A stretch of DNA of 64,000 bases from assembly GCA_903929885.1 (NCBI GenBank), contig CAIYWI010000062.1, positions 1-64,000 on the forward strand, in the 5' to 3' direction. Below are positions 37,318-45,815 of this stretch, piece after piece (position 1 is the stretch's first letter; each line of letters starts with the position of its first letter). The position numbers and the translations under genes are program-made. The DNA is from an uncultured Phycisphaerales bacterium (GTDB taxonomy: Bacteria; Planctomycetota; Phycisphaerae; Phycisphaerales; UBA1924). A model generated the notes under the pieces. That model saw only the letters and a program-made list of their open reading frames with translations, had not been told where the DNA came from and did no database searches.

Positions 37318-38760
37318 ATGCCTCGTCTCAAGGTCAATGCAGCGTTCAAGTCAGCCGTCGGCACGTCCTTGACCGTCAAGGGCTGGGTCCGCACCAACCG
37401 CGAGAGCAAGGCCGACGGCGGCCTGTGCTTTGTCGCCGTGAGCGACGGCTCGTGCTTCGACCCCATCCAGTGCGTCGTCAAGGCAGGCGTGGCAGGGTTC
37501 GATGACATCAGGAAACTGACCGCCGGATGCGCGGTGGAGGTCGACGGCGAACTGGTCGCCAGCCAGGGCAAGGGGCAGGCCGTCGAGGTGCTGGTGGACC
37601 CGGCCAAGGGCGGTGCGGTTCGCGTGCTGGGCTGGGTCGAGAACCCCGACCAGTATCCCGTCGCCAACAAGCGTCACACGTTCGAGTACCTGCGGGAGGT
37701 CGCTCACCTCCGCGTTCGAACCAACACCTTCGGAGCCGTGGCACGCGTGAGGCACTGCCTGAGCATGGCCGTGCACCGGTTCTTTCACGAGCGTGGCTTC
37801 TTCTACGTCCACACGCCCATCATCACGGCCAGCGACTGCGAGGGCGCAGGGCAGATGTTCCAGGTCTCGACGCTCGACATGGTCAATCGAAAGCTCACCC
37901 CCGACGGGAAGAAGTGCGACTTCTCCGAGGACTTCTTCGGTCGTCAGGCCCATCTCACCGTCTCGGGTCAGCTCAACGTCGAAACCTATTGCTGCGCGCT
38001 CAGCGACGTCTACACCTTCGGTCCCACCTTCCGTGCCGAGAACAGCAACACCAGCCGCCACCTCGCCGAGTTCTGGATGATCGAGCCCGAGATGGCCTTC
38101 TGCGACCTGATGGGCGACAGTCGCGTCGCCGAGGACTTCATCAAGCACCTGGTCGAGGCGGTGCTCACGGAACGTCCCGACGACATGAAGTTCTTCGACG
38201 AACGCATCGAGCCCGGGCTCATCCAGCGTTTGAGGCACGTTCTCGAGACGCCGTTCCGGCGACTGCCCTACACCGAGGCCATCGACATCCTCCACAAGGC
38301 CCAGGCCGCGGGCAGGAAGTTCGAGTTCCCGGTGAAGTGGGGCACCGACCTGCAGAGCGAGCACGAGCGATTCCTCACCGAGGAGCACTTCAAGCAGCCC
38401 GTCATCCTGATGAACTATCCCAAGCAGATCAAGGCCTTCTACATGCGGCTCAACGACCCCGGCACGGACGGGGCGCCCGGCGACACCGTCGCCGCCATGG
38501 ACGTGCTCGTGCCCCAGATCGGCGAGATCATCGGCGGCAGTCAACGCGAGGAGCGTCTCGACGTGCTCGATCGTCGCCTCGACGAGATGAAGTTGCCCAA
38601 GGAGGACTATTGGTGGTACCGCGACCTCCGCCGGTACGGCACCGTGCCGCACGCCGGTTTCGGTCTGGGCTTCGAGCGACTCGTGCTTTTCGTGACCGGC
38701 ATGCAGAACATCCGCGACGTCATCCCCTTCCCCCGCGCGCCCAAGCAGGCGGACTTCTGA
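37318..38760 (+). CDS. asnS: Asparaginyl-tRNA synthetase
   Basis: A class IIb aminoacyl-tRNA synthetase of 480 residues that charges tRNA-Asn. The N-terminal OB-fold anticodon-binding domain has [14 protein letters not shown] and [19 protein letters not shown]. Catalytic motif 2 is [20 protein letters not shown]. Motif 3 is [20 protein letters not shown], followed by the C-terminal [12 protein letters not shown] typical of AsnS. AGGAG 6 nt upstream supports ATG 37318. Its presence implies direct Asn-tRNA formation. It ends 1 nt before the next start codon, so the downstream transporter is likely coupled. Confidence 0.97.
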   Translation: MPRLKVNAAFKSAVGTSLTVKGWVRTNRESKADGGLCFVAVSDGSCFDPIQCVVKAGVAGFDDIRKLTAGCAVEVDGELVASQGKGQAVEVLVDPAKGGAVRVLGWVENPDQYPVANKRHTFEYLREVAHLRVRTNTFGAVARVRHCLSMAVHRFFHERGFFYVHTPIITASDCEGAGQMFQVSTLDMVNRKLTPDGKKCDFSEDFFGRQAHLTVSGQLNVETYCCALSDVYTFGPTFRAENSNTSRHLAEFWMIEPEMAFCDLMGDSRVAEDFIKHLVEAVLTERPDDMKFFDERIEPGLIQRLRHVLETPFRRLPYTEAIDILHKAQAAGRKFEFPVKWGTDLQSEHERFLTEEHFKQPVILMNYPKQIKAFYMRLNDPGTDGAPGDTVAAMDVLVPQIGEIIGGSQREERLDVLDRRLDEMKLPKEDYWWYRDLRRYGTVPHAGFGLGFERLVLFVTGMQNIRDVIPFPRAPKQADF

Positions 38761-38761
38761 C

Positions 38762-39223
38762 ATGCGAGAGGCCGTTCCCGTCTTCGCGGTGCACGTGGCG
38801 CTCGCCGTGGTCGTCGGATTCGCCACGGCCTTCCAGCCGGGGGTGAATGCCGCGTTCGCGTCGCACGCGCCCTCGCGCCTGCACGGCGGCGTGCTCAACT
38901 TCCTGGTGGGGTTGCTCGCGATGCTCGTGGTCGTGGTCGTGTGTCGCACGCCCGTGCCAGAGTCCGCCCGCCTCGCCGCCGCGCCCTGGTGGGCGTGGAC
39001 CGGAGGCCTCATCGGCGCGTTCTTCGTCACGATGGCCATCTTCCTGGTCCGCCCGATGGGGACCGCGAACTACTTCGCCGCGATGATCTTCGGCCAGTTC
39101 GTGGGCAGCGTCCTCATCGATCACTTCGGCTTGCTGGGCATGCCCGCCCACGCGATCTCATGGGGACGGGTCGCGGGGTTGGCCCTCATGGCGGGCGGAA
39201 TCGCGTGCATCCGAGCCTTCTGA
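38762..39223 (+). CDS. DMT-superfamily transporter of the YdcZ/DUF606 family
   Basis: A 153-residue membrane protein with five hydrophobic segments. It reads VVVGFATAFQPGVNAAFASH at the start, then FLVGLLAMLVVVVVC, WTGGLIGAFFVTMAIFL and YFAAMIFGQFVGSVLIDHFG. These features match the small DUF606 inner-membrane exporters, which act as homo- or heterodimers. The substrate is unknown. It follows asnS by 1 nt. Confidence 0.85.
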   Translation: MREAVPVFAVHVALAVVVGFATAFQPGVNAAFASHAPSRLHGGVLNFLVGLLAMLVVVVVCRTPVPESARLAAAPWWAWTGGLIGAFFVTMAIFLVRPMGTANYFAAMIFGQFVGSVLIDHFGLLGMPAHAISWGRVAGLALMAGGIACIRAF

Positions 39224-39245
39224 TCCGGGATCGCCGTCGACTCCC

Positions 39246-39251
39246 TATCCT
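39246..39251 (+). promoter_or_regulatory. TANNNT -10 element at the MFS gene start
   Basis: TATCCT ends 8 nt before TTG 39260 and no Shine-Dalgarno sequence is visible. This supports the TTG start and a leaderless mRNA. Confidence 0.4.
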
Positions 39252-39259
39252 CCTCGCCC

Positions 39260-40516
39260 TTGAATCAACCAACGCCACGCCGGGGCCTGCTGTTCCGCCT
39301 CGCCCTCCACGTGGCGGCGGTCGCGATGGTGCAAGCCACCTCGACGACCATCGCGGCAGTCCTTCCCGTGCTCGCCCGCAAGCGATTCGGCGCGGGCGAA
39401 TGGGAGACGCTCTTCATCACCGCGGCGCCCACCGTCTTCTTCACCTTTTCCATCTTCTGGAATGATCTCTTCTCGCACACCCGTTTCACGCGGTACATCC
39501 TGACCTTCTGGGCGCTGGCCTGCCTGCCGCTCGCCCTGATCGCCTTCGCGACCGACTACTGGATGCTGCTGATTCCGCACCTGATCTGCTCGCTCGGCGG
39601 GGCGGGCTATCACCCCGCCGCGGGCGAAGTCCTCAAGCGGCTGTACCCCGACGGCCTCCGCGGCCGGATCTACGGCGTGGTGTGGGGTTTCACGCTCGTC
39701 GCCGGCGCGTTCCTCGGCTATGCGCTGGGCGAGTGGCTCACGCGCGACGAGGAGGCCTTCCGGATCTTCCTGCCCGGCGCCGCGGCCGTGCAACTCGGCG
39801 GCGTCGGCATTCTCGCCCTCCTTGCCGCTCGCACTGGCGTCGACGTCGGCCACGTCCGCGTCGTCGAGGATCGGTCGTTCTACGACCGCGTGGTCGAACC
39901 GGTCACGCACATGCGAGAGGTGCTCAAGGCCGACCCCGTCTTCGCCCGCTATGAGGCCGCGTACATGACGTACGGGATCGGCTGGATGGTCTGCTACGCG
40001 CTGCTTCCCATCTTCGTCACCGAACGCCTCCGACTCGACTACGACCAGATCGCGGGATCCACCCAGGTCGCCTATCTCGTCGGCATGGTGCTGATGATCG
40101 GCCCGGCGGGCTACCTCATGGATCGCCTGGGCGCGGTGCGAAGCACCGGTCTCTCCTTCCTCATGCTCATCGCCTACCCGGCGGGCCTGATGGCCTCGAC
40201 CGACGCCGCGTCGCTCGCCGTCGTCAGTTTCGTCTACGGCCTTTCCCACGCCGGCACGAGCGTCGGATGGATGCTCGGGCCGGTGGCCCTGGCCCCCTCG
40301 CCCGCGAAGGTGCCCCAGTACGTCGCGATTCACGCCACGTTCGTCGGCATCCGTGGCAAGATCTTCCAGGGGTTGGGCGTGCTGCTGTATTCCCTCACCC
40401 ACGGCTTCACGCTCCCGTTCCTGCTCGCCGCGGGCGCCTTCGCGTGGAGCGCGGTGCAGATGTGGCGACTCGACCGGCTGATGCGGCCGGGTCGGCCCGC
40501 GCCGGACGCGCCGTGA
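39260..40516 (+). CDS. Major facilitator superfamily transporter
   Basis: A 418-residue, roughly twelve-segment permease. Segments such as MVQATSTTIAAVLPVLARK, the A-type loop near YHPAAGEVLKRLYPDGLRGR, and GPAGYLMDRLGAVRSTGLSF (a second-half loop 8-9 motif) identify MFS. Organisation and the long central loop (DVGHVRVVEDRSFYDR) resemble fosmidomycin-resistance-like and other drug or sugar carriers, but the substrate cannot be told. The TTG at 39260 is preferred because of the -10 element just upstream. The next in-frame ATG is about 23 residues in. Confidence 0.9.
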   Translation: MNQPTPRRGLLFRLALHVAAVAMVQATSTTIAAVLPVLARKRFGAGEWETLFITAAPTVFFTFSIFWNDLFSHTRFTRYILTFWALACLPLALIAFATDYWMLLIPHLICSLGGAGYHPAAGEVLKRLYPDGLRGRIYGVVWGFTLVAGAFLGYALGEWLTRDEEAFRIFLPGAAAVQLGGVGILALLAARTGVDVGHVRVVEDRSFYDRVVEPVTHMREVLKADPVFARYEAAYMTYGIGWMVCYALLPIFVTERLRLDYDQIAGSTQVAYLVGMVLMIGPAGYLMDRLGAVRSTGLSFLMLIAYPAGLMASTDAASLAVVSFVYGLSHAGTSVGWMLGPVALAPSPAKVPQYVAIHATFVGIRGKIFQGLGVLLYSLTHGFTLPFLLAAGAFAWSAVQMWRLDRLMRPGRPAPDAP

Positions 40517-40544
40517 CCGCATCCGAATGACGACGGCGAGGGCG

Positions 40545-40550
40545 TACCCT
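40545..40550 (+). promoter_or_regulatory. TANNNT -10 element at the metallopeptidase start
   Basis: TACCCT ends 5 nt before ATG 40556 and 8 nt before a second ATG at 40559, with no Shine-Dalgarno sequence. Either ATG could be the leaderless start. Confidence 0.45.
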
Positions 40551-40555
40551 TGCCC

Positions 40556-41713
40556 ATGATGCTCACTCGCCTGGTGGCCGTCTCCTTCATGTCGGTGGCG
40601 TGCCTCCAACCCGGCTCGCTCGCGGCGACCGACACCCGATTCGAGATCGAATCGCTCCTCCGCGACATGGCCGTCGCCTGCATCGCGGGCGACGCCGAGG
40701 GGTACCTGCGCCACGTCGCCGACGACGATCACGAGTTTCTCAACGAGCAGCGATACTTCGCCAACGACCTGCGGAAGAAGCCCGCGGCCGAATGCTCGTG
40801 GAAGGTCGGCGAACTCGTCGAGCGAGGCGATGTCGCGACGGGGCCGCTGACCATCGAGTGGACGATGCCCAACGCCAAGGCGCGTTCGATCAGCTACGAC
40901 GCGAGGTTCGTTCGCGTCGACGGCGGCTGGCGATTCGCCGGCGAGACCTGGGAGCGGCACGAGGCGCCGGGCATCCTCGTGCTTCACGATCCGGGACTGG
41001 CGGAGGTCGCCGGGCGGGTGGTGCAGGCCTTCGGCGAGGTGCGATCCCGCGTGCAGGATGGTTTCAAGCTCTCCGAGTCGCCGCTCGCCGGTCGGACGCA
41101 GAAGTTCAAGCTCTACGGCTCGATGAAGCATCTGCAGGCCTCCATTTGCCTCAGCTATGTCGACGGCCTGTCGGGCTGGAACGAGCCCGGCGAATCGATC
41201 AAGCTGCTGACCAACCCCCGCACGGGTCTCGGGACGCTGCGAACGCTCGTGGCGCATGAGTTCGGACACGTCGCCACCTTCGAGCTCGGTCCGCACGCCA
41301 ACAAGATGCCCTGGTGGGTGCTCGAGGGCGTCGCGGAACTCTCAGCCGAGCAGTGGGGGCGCAACCCCGATGGCGCGGTCAAGGCCTGGGCCAAGGCCGG
41401 GCGACTCGCCCGTTGGGACGACATCACCGACTTCGAGACCGTCGAGGGCAAGTGGCGAGGCCACGTGTACACCCAGGGACATCACATGCTCGGCTATGTC
41501 TCAGAGCGGTTCGGACGCGACGGTCGCGTCGCGTGGCTCTCGTCGATGGCCGCAGGCAGGTCGATCGACGAGGCCTCGAGGGAGACGCTCTCGCTCTCGT
41601 TCGAGCAGCTTGACGCCCAGTGGCGAGCGACGCTGCCCTCGAGGGACGAGCCGCCCGCCGCCGATGCCAAGCCCGTCGATGCCACGACGCCCTCCGCACA
41701 ACCCGCCCGCTGA
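40556..41713 (+). CDS. Exported HExxH metallopeptidase-like protein
   Basis: A 385-residue protein with a signal peptide (LVAVSFMSVACLQPGSLAA). A region resembling a SnoaL/NTF2-like fold (LLRDMAVACIAGDAEGYLRH, DARFVRVDGGWRFAGETW) occupies residues 30-140. A zinc peptidase domain follows, with VAHEFGHVATFELG near residue 234 and the downstream MPWWVLEGVAELSAEQWG supplying the Glu ligand. It is a gluzincin of the same general type as the 882-residue protein at 12118, but with a different N-terminal module. It is probably periplasmic; the Ala/Pro-rich tail is likely disordered. Confidence 0.86.
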   Translation: MMLTRLVAVSFMSVACLQPGSLAATDTRFEIESLLRDMAVACIAGDAEGYLRHVADDDHEFLNEQRYFANDLRKKPAAECSWKVGELVERGDVATGPLTIEWTMPNAKARSISYDARFVRVDGGWRFAGETWERHEAPGILVLHDPGLAEVAGRVVQAFGEVRSRVQDGFKLSESPLAGRTQKFKLYGSMKHLQASICLSYVDGLSGWNEPGESIKLLTNPRTGLGTLRTLVAHEFGHVATFELGPHANKMPWWVLEGVAELSAEQWGRNPDGAVKAWAKAGRLARWDDITDFETVEGKWRGHVYTQGHHMLGYVSERFGRDGRVAWLSSMAAGRSIDEASRETLSLSFEQLDAQWRATLPSRDEPPAADAKPVDATTPSAQPAR

Positions 41714-41734
41714 TCCGTCGCAGGGCGGCGACAT

Positions 41735-43141
41735 TCAGTACATCTTGCGCACGTCGACGCCCGGGTAGAACTGCTCGATCATCGATCGCCAGTCCATGCC
41801 CGATTCGGCCATGCCCTTGGCGCACCACTGGCACATGCCCACGCCATGCCCGAAGCCGCGACCGATGACTCGCACCGAGTCGGCCCGCACGATCACCTCG
41901 ACGTCGCCGCTGTGGAAGCGATTCTCGCGGGTGATGGGCTCGAGTCCGGGAACGCTCCAGTTCGCCGCTTCGCGAAGTTCTTCGGGCGCCATCGCGTACT
42001 CTCGCCCGCTGTCGGTCACGATGCTGTAGGTGTCGGGACGACCCGCCTCGTTGCGGTCGCGAACGTCGATGCTTCGGACCCGGGTGAGCGTCGTCAGGTC
42101 GCGGCCCTTGGATCGTCCCCAGGCGCGGAGCCGCTTGTGGAAGTCGTCCGCCGAGCGTTCGATCGTCCAGCGGTGAAGCGGCGACCGTTGGCAGTAGGCC
42201 TGTCGCGGCTTGGCCTGCAACGGCTCGACCCGGTTCATCGCAAGCGGCGAGCCCGTTGTCCATGCCCGGGCGGCCGATGCCGGCCTCCCGCCGCACTGGC
42301 TCGAGAAGTAGGCCCGGATGAGCGAGCCGTCATCCGTCAAGGTCCAGCCCCGCGTGGCTCGCGTCGCCTCGACGGCGACCATCAGCGACGAGGTGCCTTC
42401 GAAGACCTGATCGGCCGTCGTGTCCTCGACATCCACCAGTTTCCCGTCGTTGCGGGCACGCCGGCGTTCCTGCAGCGCGTATGTGCGGGCGGCGACCGCC
42501 TGGGCCTCGAAGGCCTGACGCGGCCACGAGCGAATCAGCTCCTTGCCCAGCACGCCAGGGAGGTACGACTCCACCGGCATCGTCGCGATCACGTCGAAGC
42601 GAGCGGGATTCTCGCTCCACGCGGCTCGAACCGTGATGAAGCCGGGAATCAGCCTGCCCTCCAGTTGCAGCGACTCGCTCGGCGCCTCCGCCGCGCCGTC
42701 CAAGGTGCCGTCGCTGGCGAGAATGTCAAGGTCGAGTCCGAATCCCCAGTCCGATTCGACGCCGTGGGCATCCTTGATGCGGATGCCGCGGTCGCCGCTG
42801 GTGATCGTCATCGGGCCCGCGAGCGTCCGGGCCTTCTGCGAGGGAGCCGTGGCGGTGCCCGAGGCGGGACGCACCACGAATCGTTCCGGACCGGCGAGTC
42901 GCTTCGTCTCGACTTGACGCGAGATTCGAACGCGCAGATCGGGCTCGCGACGGATCGTCGCGGTGTCGCGCGGAGCGGCGGGGGTCGTCGAGCGGGCAAT
43001 GGCGTCGACGGTGTCGTCCACGCGGTCACGCACGTCCCGTCGAACGTCGGCACAGCCGGCGACAAGCAGGACGTGGGCCGCCAGACACGACCCGATGGCG
43101 ACAATCAAACCACTGCGGCGAACACGCTGCCGGATGATCAT
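41735..43141 (-). CDS. SpoIID/LytB-domain lipoprotein
   Basis: The 468-residue protein begins with a signal anchor or lipoprotein signal (GLIVAIGSCLAAHVLLVAGC) with Cys near residue 33. A disordered charged segment follows, then a SpoIID domain: VIATMPVESYLPGVLGKEL, QAFEAQAVAARTYAL, YFSSQCGGRPASA and the terminal VIGRGFGHGVGMCQWCAKGM. SpoIID-type proteins bind or cleave denuded glycan strands, so a murein-remodelling role is likely in this non-sporulating organism. GGAAGGAG about 8 nt before ATG 43141 fixes the start. Confidence 0.92.
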   Translation of the reverse strand: MIIRQRVRRSGLIVAIGSCLAAHVLLVAGCADVRRDVRDRVDDTVDAIARSTTPAAPRDTATIRREPDLRVRISRQVETKRLAGPERFVVRPASGTATAPSQKARTLAGPMTITSGDRGIRIKDAHGVESDWGFGLDLDILASDGTLDGAAEAPSESLQLEGRLIPGFITVRAAWSENPARFDVIATMPVESYLPGVLGKELIRSWPRQAFEAQAVAARTYALQERRRARNDGKLVDVEDTTADQVFEGTSSLMVAVEATRATRGWTLTDDGSLIRAYFSSQCGGRPASAARAWTTGSPLAMNRVEPLQAKPRQAYCQRSPLHRWTIERSADDFHKRLRAWGRSKGRDLTTLTRVRSIDVRDRNEAGRPDTYSIVTDSGREYAMAPEELREAANWSVPGLEPITRENRFHSGDVEVIVRADSVRVIGRGFGHGVGMCQWCAKGMAESGMDWRSMIEQFYPGVDVRKMY

Positions 43142-43268
43142 GGGGCCGACTCCTTCCAGCTCCTCTCGATCGCGATCGGGCGGCCTCCGATGTTGGTGGC
43201 CGCACGCTCGCCCGCGCCCGTTCGGCATCCATACCGTGGGGACGGGAAGCGACTCAGGCAAGTATATG

Positions 43269-43330
43269 GACCGGCGCGTGGCCGGTCGCTCCACGAGTCG
43301 ACGAACCGGCGTGCGGCCTCGCACGCCGGT
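43269..43330 (+). promoter_or_regulatory. Two consecutive perfect hairpins in a gene leader
   Basis: GACCGGC (43269-43275) pairs with GCCGGTC (43281-43287). Seventeen nt later ACCGGCGTGCG (43305-43315) pairs with CGCACGCCGGT (43320-43330) over a 4-nt loop. A TATATG hexamer sits just before the first. The pair ends 34 nt before the lipoprotein start codon. They could be a terminator/attenuator or mRNA-stabilising elements; there is no T-run after the second. Confidence 0.4.
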
Positions 43331-43364
43331 CTTGCGTCCGATCCCGACGCACCTGAGGTGGCTG

Positions 43365-43871
43365 ATGAGCAAGATGACGCTGCAGACGGCCTTGACCCAC
43401 GCCGCGACGAGGACTTGTCGGCAGGCCCCAGGCGGGCCCCGGACTCCCATCAGCCGCGGCGTCGCACTGACCGTCGGGCTGCTTGGCGGAATCGGCCTCA
43501 TGGCGGCCACGGTTGGTTGCGCCACCGGTTCGCCTCCGCCAGAGGTGGTGGAGGCCCGCTACGCCGGCCCCGCCATGTCGCTCGAGGAGTCCGGCGGGCA
43601 GTGGATCGCCCTGGTTCGGCCGGACAGCCCCGGTTGGCGAGTCACGCTCGATCGTCGGGCCGAGGGCTACGGGTTCGAGGGGGTTTACGTCACCATCCAG
43701 GAGCCCAACCCCGCCTTTTCCTATCCGCTCGTGCCCGTCGAGCAACGCCTGGCGCTCAACGTGGATGCCAGGCGGCCGGTCAAGGTGTTCGCCCGGTTGC
43801 TCAGCTTCGATGGTGAGTCCGCCTCGGGCGAGTCGTACGTGCCCACGCCGGCTGCGTCGGGGCCCCGCTGA
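43365..43871 (+). CDS. Small lipoprotein of unknown function
   Basis: A 168-residue protein with an unusually long N-terminal basic region, then a hydrophobic stretch (VALTVGLLGGIGLMAATVGC) ending in a plausible lipobox Cys near residue 52. About 110 residues of beta-rich sequence follow, with GWRVTLDRRAEGYGFEGVYV and PVEQRLALNVDARRP. I recognise no family. GAGGTG 4-5 nt upstream supports ATG 43365. It is divergent from the SpoIID gene and may share envelope function, but that is only positional. Confidence 0.7.
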   Translation: MSKMTLQTALTHAATRTCRQAPGGPRTPISRGVALTVGLLGGIGLMAATVGCATGSPPPEVVEARYAGPAMSLEESGGQWIALVRPDSPGWRVTLDRRAEGYGFEGVYVTIQEPNPAFSYPLVPVEQRLALNVDARRPVKVFARLLSFDGESASGESYVPTPAASGPR

Positions 43872-43985
43872 GAGGGGAACCCCGTCGAGGGTGTGGGCGG
43901 CAAGCCGGGGCAGCAATCGCCGGACAGGGCGAGCCTGTTCGCTCCGTCGGCAAGCGAGAAACACGATGAGCGAGGGAGGAGCCAG

Positions 43986-45161
43986 TTGGAGACGATCACG
44001 CAACTCGGCAGGGGCCTGCTCCCCTTGACCCTGACGCCGGGCTTGGGGCCCGTGCTCACGGCACGCCTCATTGAATGGTGCGATGGAGATCTTGCCAAGG
44101 CGGCCGCGGCGACTGCCTCGACGCTTCGGCGCATTCCGGGCTTTGGTCCAACCCGCGCCGAAACCGTCGCCGCGGGGTTGTCGGGTGCGATCGAGCGTGT
44201 CGAGCGGGAGATTGCGTTGGCCGATCGGCTCGGCGTGCGGATCGTTGCCAAGGGCGACGCCGCCTACCCCGACATCATGGCGGCGTTGCCCGACGCACCG
44301 TGGGTGTTGTACGTTCGAGGATCGCTCGACCCGTTGGCACAGGATCGCTACCCCGTGGCGATTGTCGGCTCTCGGAGGTGCACCGCGTACGGTCTTGAGC
44401 AATCCCGCATCTTTGCGGCGGCGTTGGCCCGGGCGGGCCTGACGGTCGTGTCGGGCGGCGCACGCGGCGTCGACAGCGCCGCGCATCGGGGCGTCCTCGC
44501 GTGCGGGGGGCGAACCATCGCCGTGCTTGGCTGCGGCTTGGCGCATTGCTATCCCCCGGAGAATCGCGATCTGTTCGACGCCATCGCATCCCAGGGAGCG
44601 GTGGTGTCGGAGCTGGCCTTGGAGGTGCCCCCGCACGCCGATCAGTTTCCTGCTCGCAACCGCATCATTTCAGGCATGAGTCTGGGCGTGGTGGTGATCG
44701 AGGCCGACGAGCGATCAGGCGCGCTCATCACGGCGAGAGTGGCGGCCGAAGAGCACGGGCGGGAGGTGATGGCCTTGCCCGGAAGGGTTGATTCGGCATC
44801 AAGTCGTGGCACGCACGGGTTGATCAAGGGCGGCGGCGCCTCCCTTGTGAGCGATCCGGCGGATGTCGTGGCGATTCTCGAAGGGCCGGCGCGTCACGTG
44901 CATGCCAAGACGCATGCCACCCGATTCATGCCGCCAATTGATCAGGGAGGTGACCGGGAGGCGAAACTCCCGGCCCGGAGCGACATGACGGACCTTCAGC
45001 ACCGGATCTTGGAGCACCTTGGCGGCGGAGGTCTGACGCTCGAGGAGTTGTGGGAGTCCACAGGGGTGGAGCCCGGGGTGCTCCGTCGGGAGTTGATGGC
45101 GATGGAGTTGGGGCGTCGGGTGCGTCGCGAGGGGACGCGGTTTGCCGCGAGAGAGGGCTGA
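43986..45161 (+). CDS. dprA: DNA processing protein A (ssDNA uptake/recombination mediator)
   Basis: DprA (Smf) binds incoming single-stranded DNA and loads RecA during natural transformation. The Rossmann-like domain has VAIVGSRRCTAYGLEQSRIF, VVSGGARGVDSAAHRG, VLGCGLAHCYPPENR and FPARNRIISGMSLGVVVIEA. A C-terminal winged helix (LQHRILEHLGGGGLTLEELW) and an N-terminal helix-hairpin-helix-like segment (RIPGFGPTRAETVAAGL) complete it. I choose TTG 43986 because GGGAGGA lies 5-6 nt upstream. The frame also opens at GTG 43893, adding 31 unrelated-looking residues. The result is 391 residues, the usual size. Confidence 0.95.
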   Translation: METITQLGRGLLPLTLTPGLGPVLTARLIEWCDGDLAKAAAATASTLRRIPGFGPTRAETVAAGLSGAIERVEREIALADRLGVRIVAKGDAAYPDIMAALPDAPWVLYVRGSLDPLAQDRYPVAIVGSRRCTAYGLEQSRIFAAALARAGLTVVSGGARGVDSAAHRGVLACGGRTIAVLGCGLAHCYPPENRDLFDAIASQGAVVSELALEVPPHADQFPARNRIISGMSLGVVVIEADERSGALITARVAAEEHGREVMALPGRVDSASSRGTHGLIKGGGASLVSDPADVVAILEGPARHVHAKTHATRFMPPIDQGGDREAKLPARSDMTDLQHRILEHLGGGGLTLEELWESTGVEPGVLRRELMAMELGRRVRREGTRFAAREG

Positions 45162-45260
45162 GTCGAGGTTCTCGGAAGTGGCGGGGCTGCCGCCGGCTGT
45201 TCCTGAAAGAAACCTGTACGGTACGAGGAAGGTTTTTCCTAACAAACCATCCAAAAAGTA

Positions 45261-45289
45261 TTGACGTGCGGTCCCTGATATGCTATCTT
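45261..45289 (+). promoter_or_regulatory. Sigma-70 promoter upstream of lexA
   Basis: TTGACG at 45261-45266 and TATCTT at 45284-45289 are separated by exactly 17 nt, the best -35/-10 pair in the window. It would start transcription near 45296, 520 nt before lexA. Confidence 0.65.
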
Positions 45290-45295
45290 GTCCCA

Positions 45296-45435
45296 AACAC
45301 AGCCCCCAAATCTCGCCTTGACGTCCTCCGCACATCGAATGAAGCGGGCGACTGAGGCGAGCGTTCGGAGGCGGGTGTTCCGACCGGGCTTGATGGCTCA
45401 TCGAAGGGCGTGGCGTCGCAGTTCGTGCGACGCCA
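45296..45435 (+). ncRNA. Candidate small RNA between dprA and lexA
   Basis: The expected transcript from the 45261-45289 promoter begins near 45296. It meets a perfect 10-bp stem-loop at 45411-45435, giving a potential RNA of about 140 nt. Internally CTCGCCT (45312-45318) can pair with AGGCGAG (45355-45361). No reading frame is convincing. It does not match tmRNA, RNase P, 6S or SRP RNA hallmarks that I know. The alternative is simply the 5' end of a long lexA leader. Confidence 0.3.
45411..45435 (+). terminator. Perfect 10-bp stem-loop
   Basis: TGGCGTCGCA (45411-45420) pairs with TGCGACGCCA (45426-45435) over GTTCG, followed by TCCTTGG. The thin T content makes termination uncertain. Confidence 0.4.
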
Positions 45436-45690
45436 TCCTTGGTGTGTAAGGGCTGCCAGGGCTGGTTGGCGGTGAGTGAGTAGCCGTGGGGTTTCCGCAG
45501 CAGGCGGCGATCCACATGTGGGTGCTTGGTTGAGATCGCAAGGGCTAGGGCTCAGGCGAGTCAGGCAAGCACGGCACGTGTGCGCCACAGGTTGTGGGCA
45601 CTCGTTGGCAGGGTGTGCCAAAGGGCGGGCGTGACGTTCAGCATCACCGAATGCAGGCCAACTGCGCTCGGGGAGGGAAACCGGAAGTGG

Positions 45691-45720
45691 CCTTGTGCGG
45701 CCTTGTGCGGCCTTTGCGGC
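45691..45720 (+). repeat. Short tandem repeat, 10-bp unit
   Basis: CCTTGTGCGG occurs twice head to tail (45691-45710), followed by the degenerate third copy CCTTTGCGGC. It is about 100 nt before lexA. Confidence 0.6.
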
Positions 45721-45732
45721 TGGCTGTGGCTG

Positions 45733-45747
45733 GGTGGCACGTGCACC
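45733..45747. promoter_or_regulatory. Operator-like palindrome before lexA
   Basis: GGTGGCACGTGCACC has a perfect 8-bp GCACGTGC core and lies 69 nt upstream of the lexA ATG. A related GGCACGTG occurs at 45573-45580. LexA commonly represses its own gene, so this is a candidate site, but it matches neither the E. coli CTGT-N8-ACAG box nor the Gram-positive box. Confidence 0.25.
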
Positions 45748-45815
45748 GATTGGCAGTGGGTGGGACTAGCCCGTCGTGGTTTCGGCGGGTGCATTGAGGG
45801 AAAGGGAACGCGTCC

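Larger units (their letters stand above)
45162..45815. other. 654-nt gene-poor gap between dprA and lexA
   Basis: This is an unusually long gap for the window and I see no credible protein gene in it. It contains AGGAA (45226-45230) and TTCCT (45236-45240) forming a small dyad, a sigma-70 promoter at 45261-45289, a perfect hairpin at 45411-45435, a short tandem repeat at 45691-45720 and a GGCACGTG palindrome at 45735-45742. It could be a long lexA leader, a small-RNA gene, or both. Confidence 0.5.
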
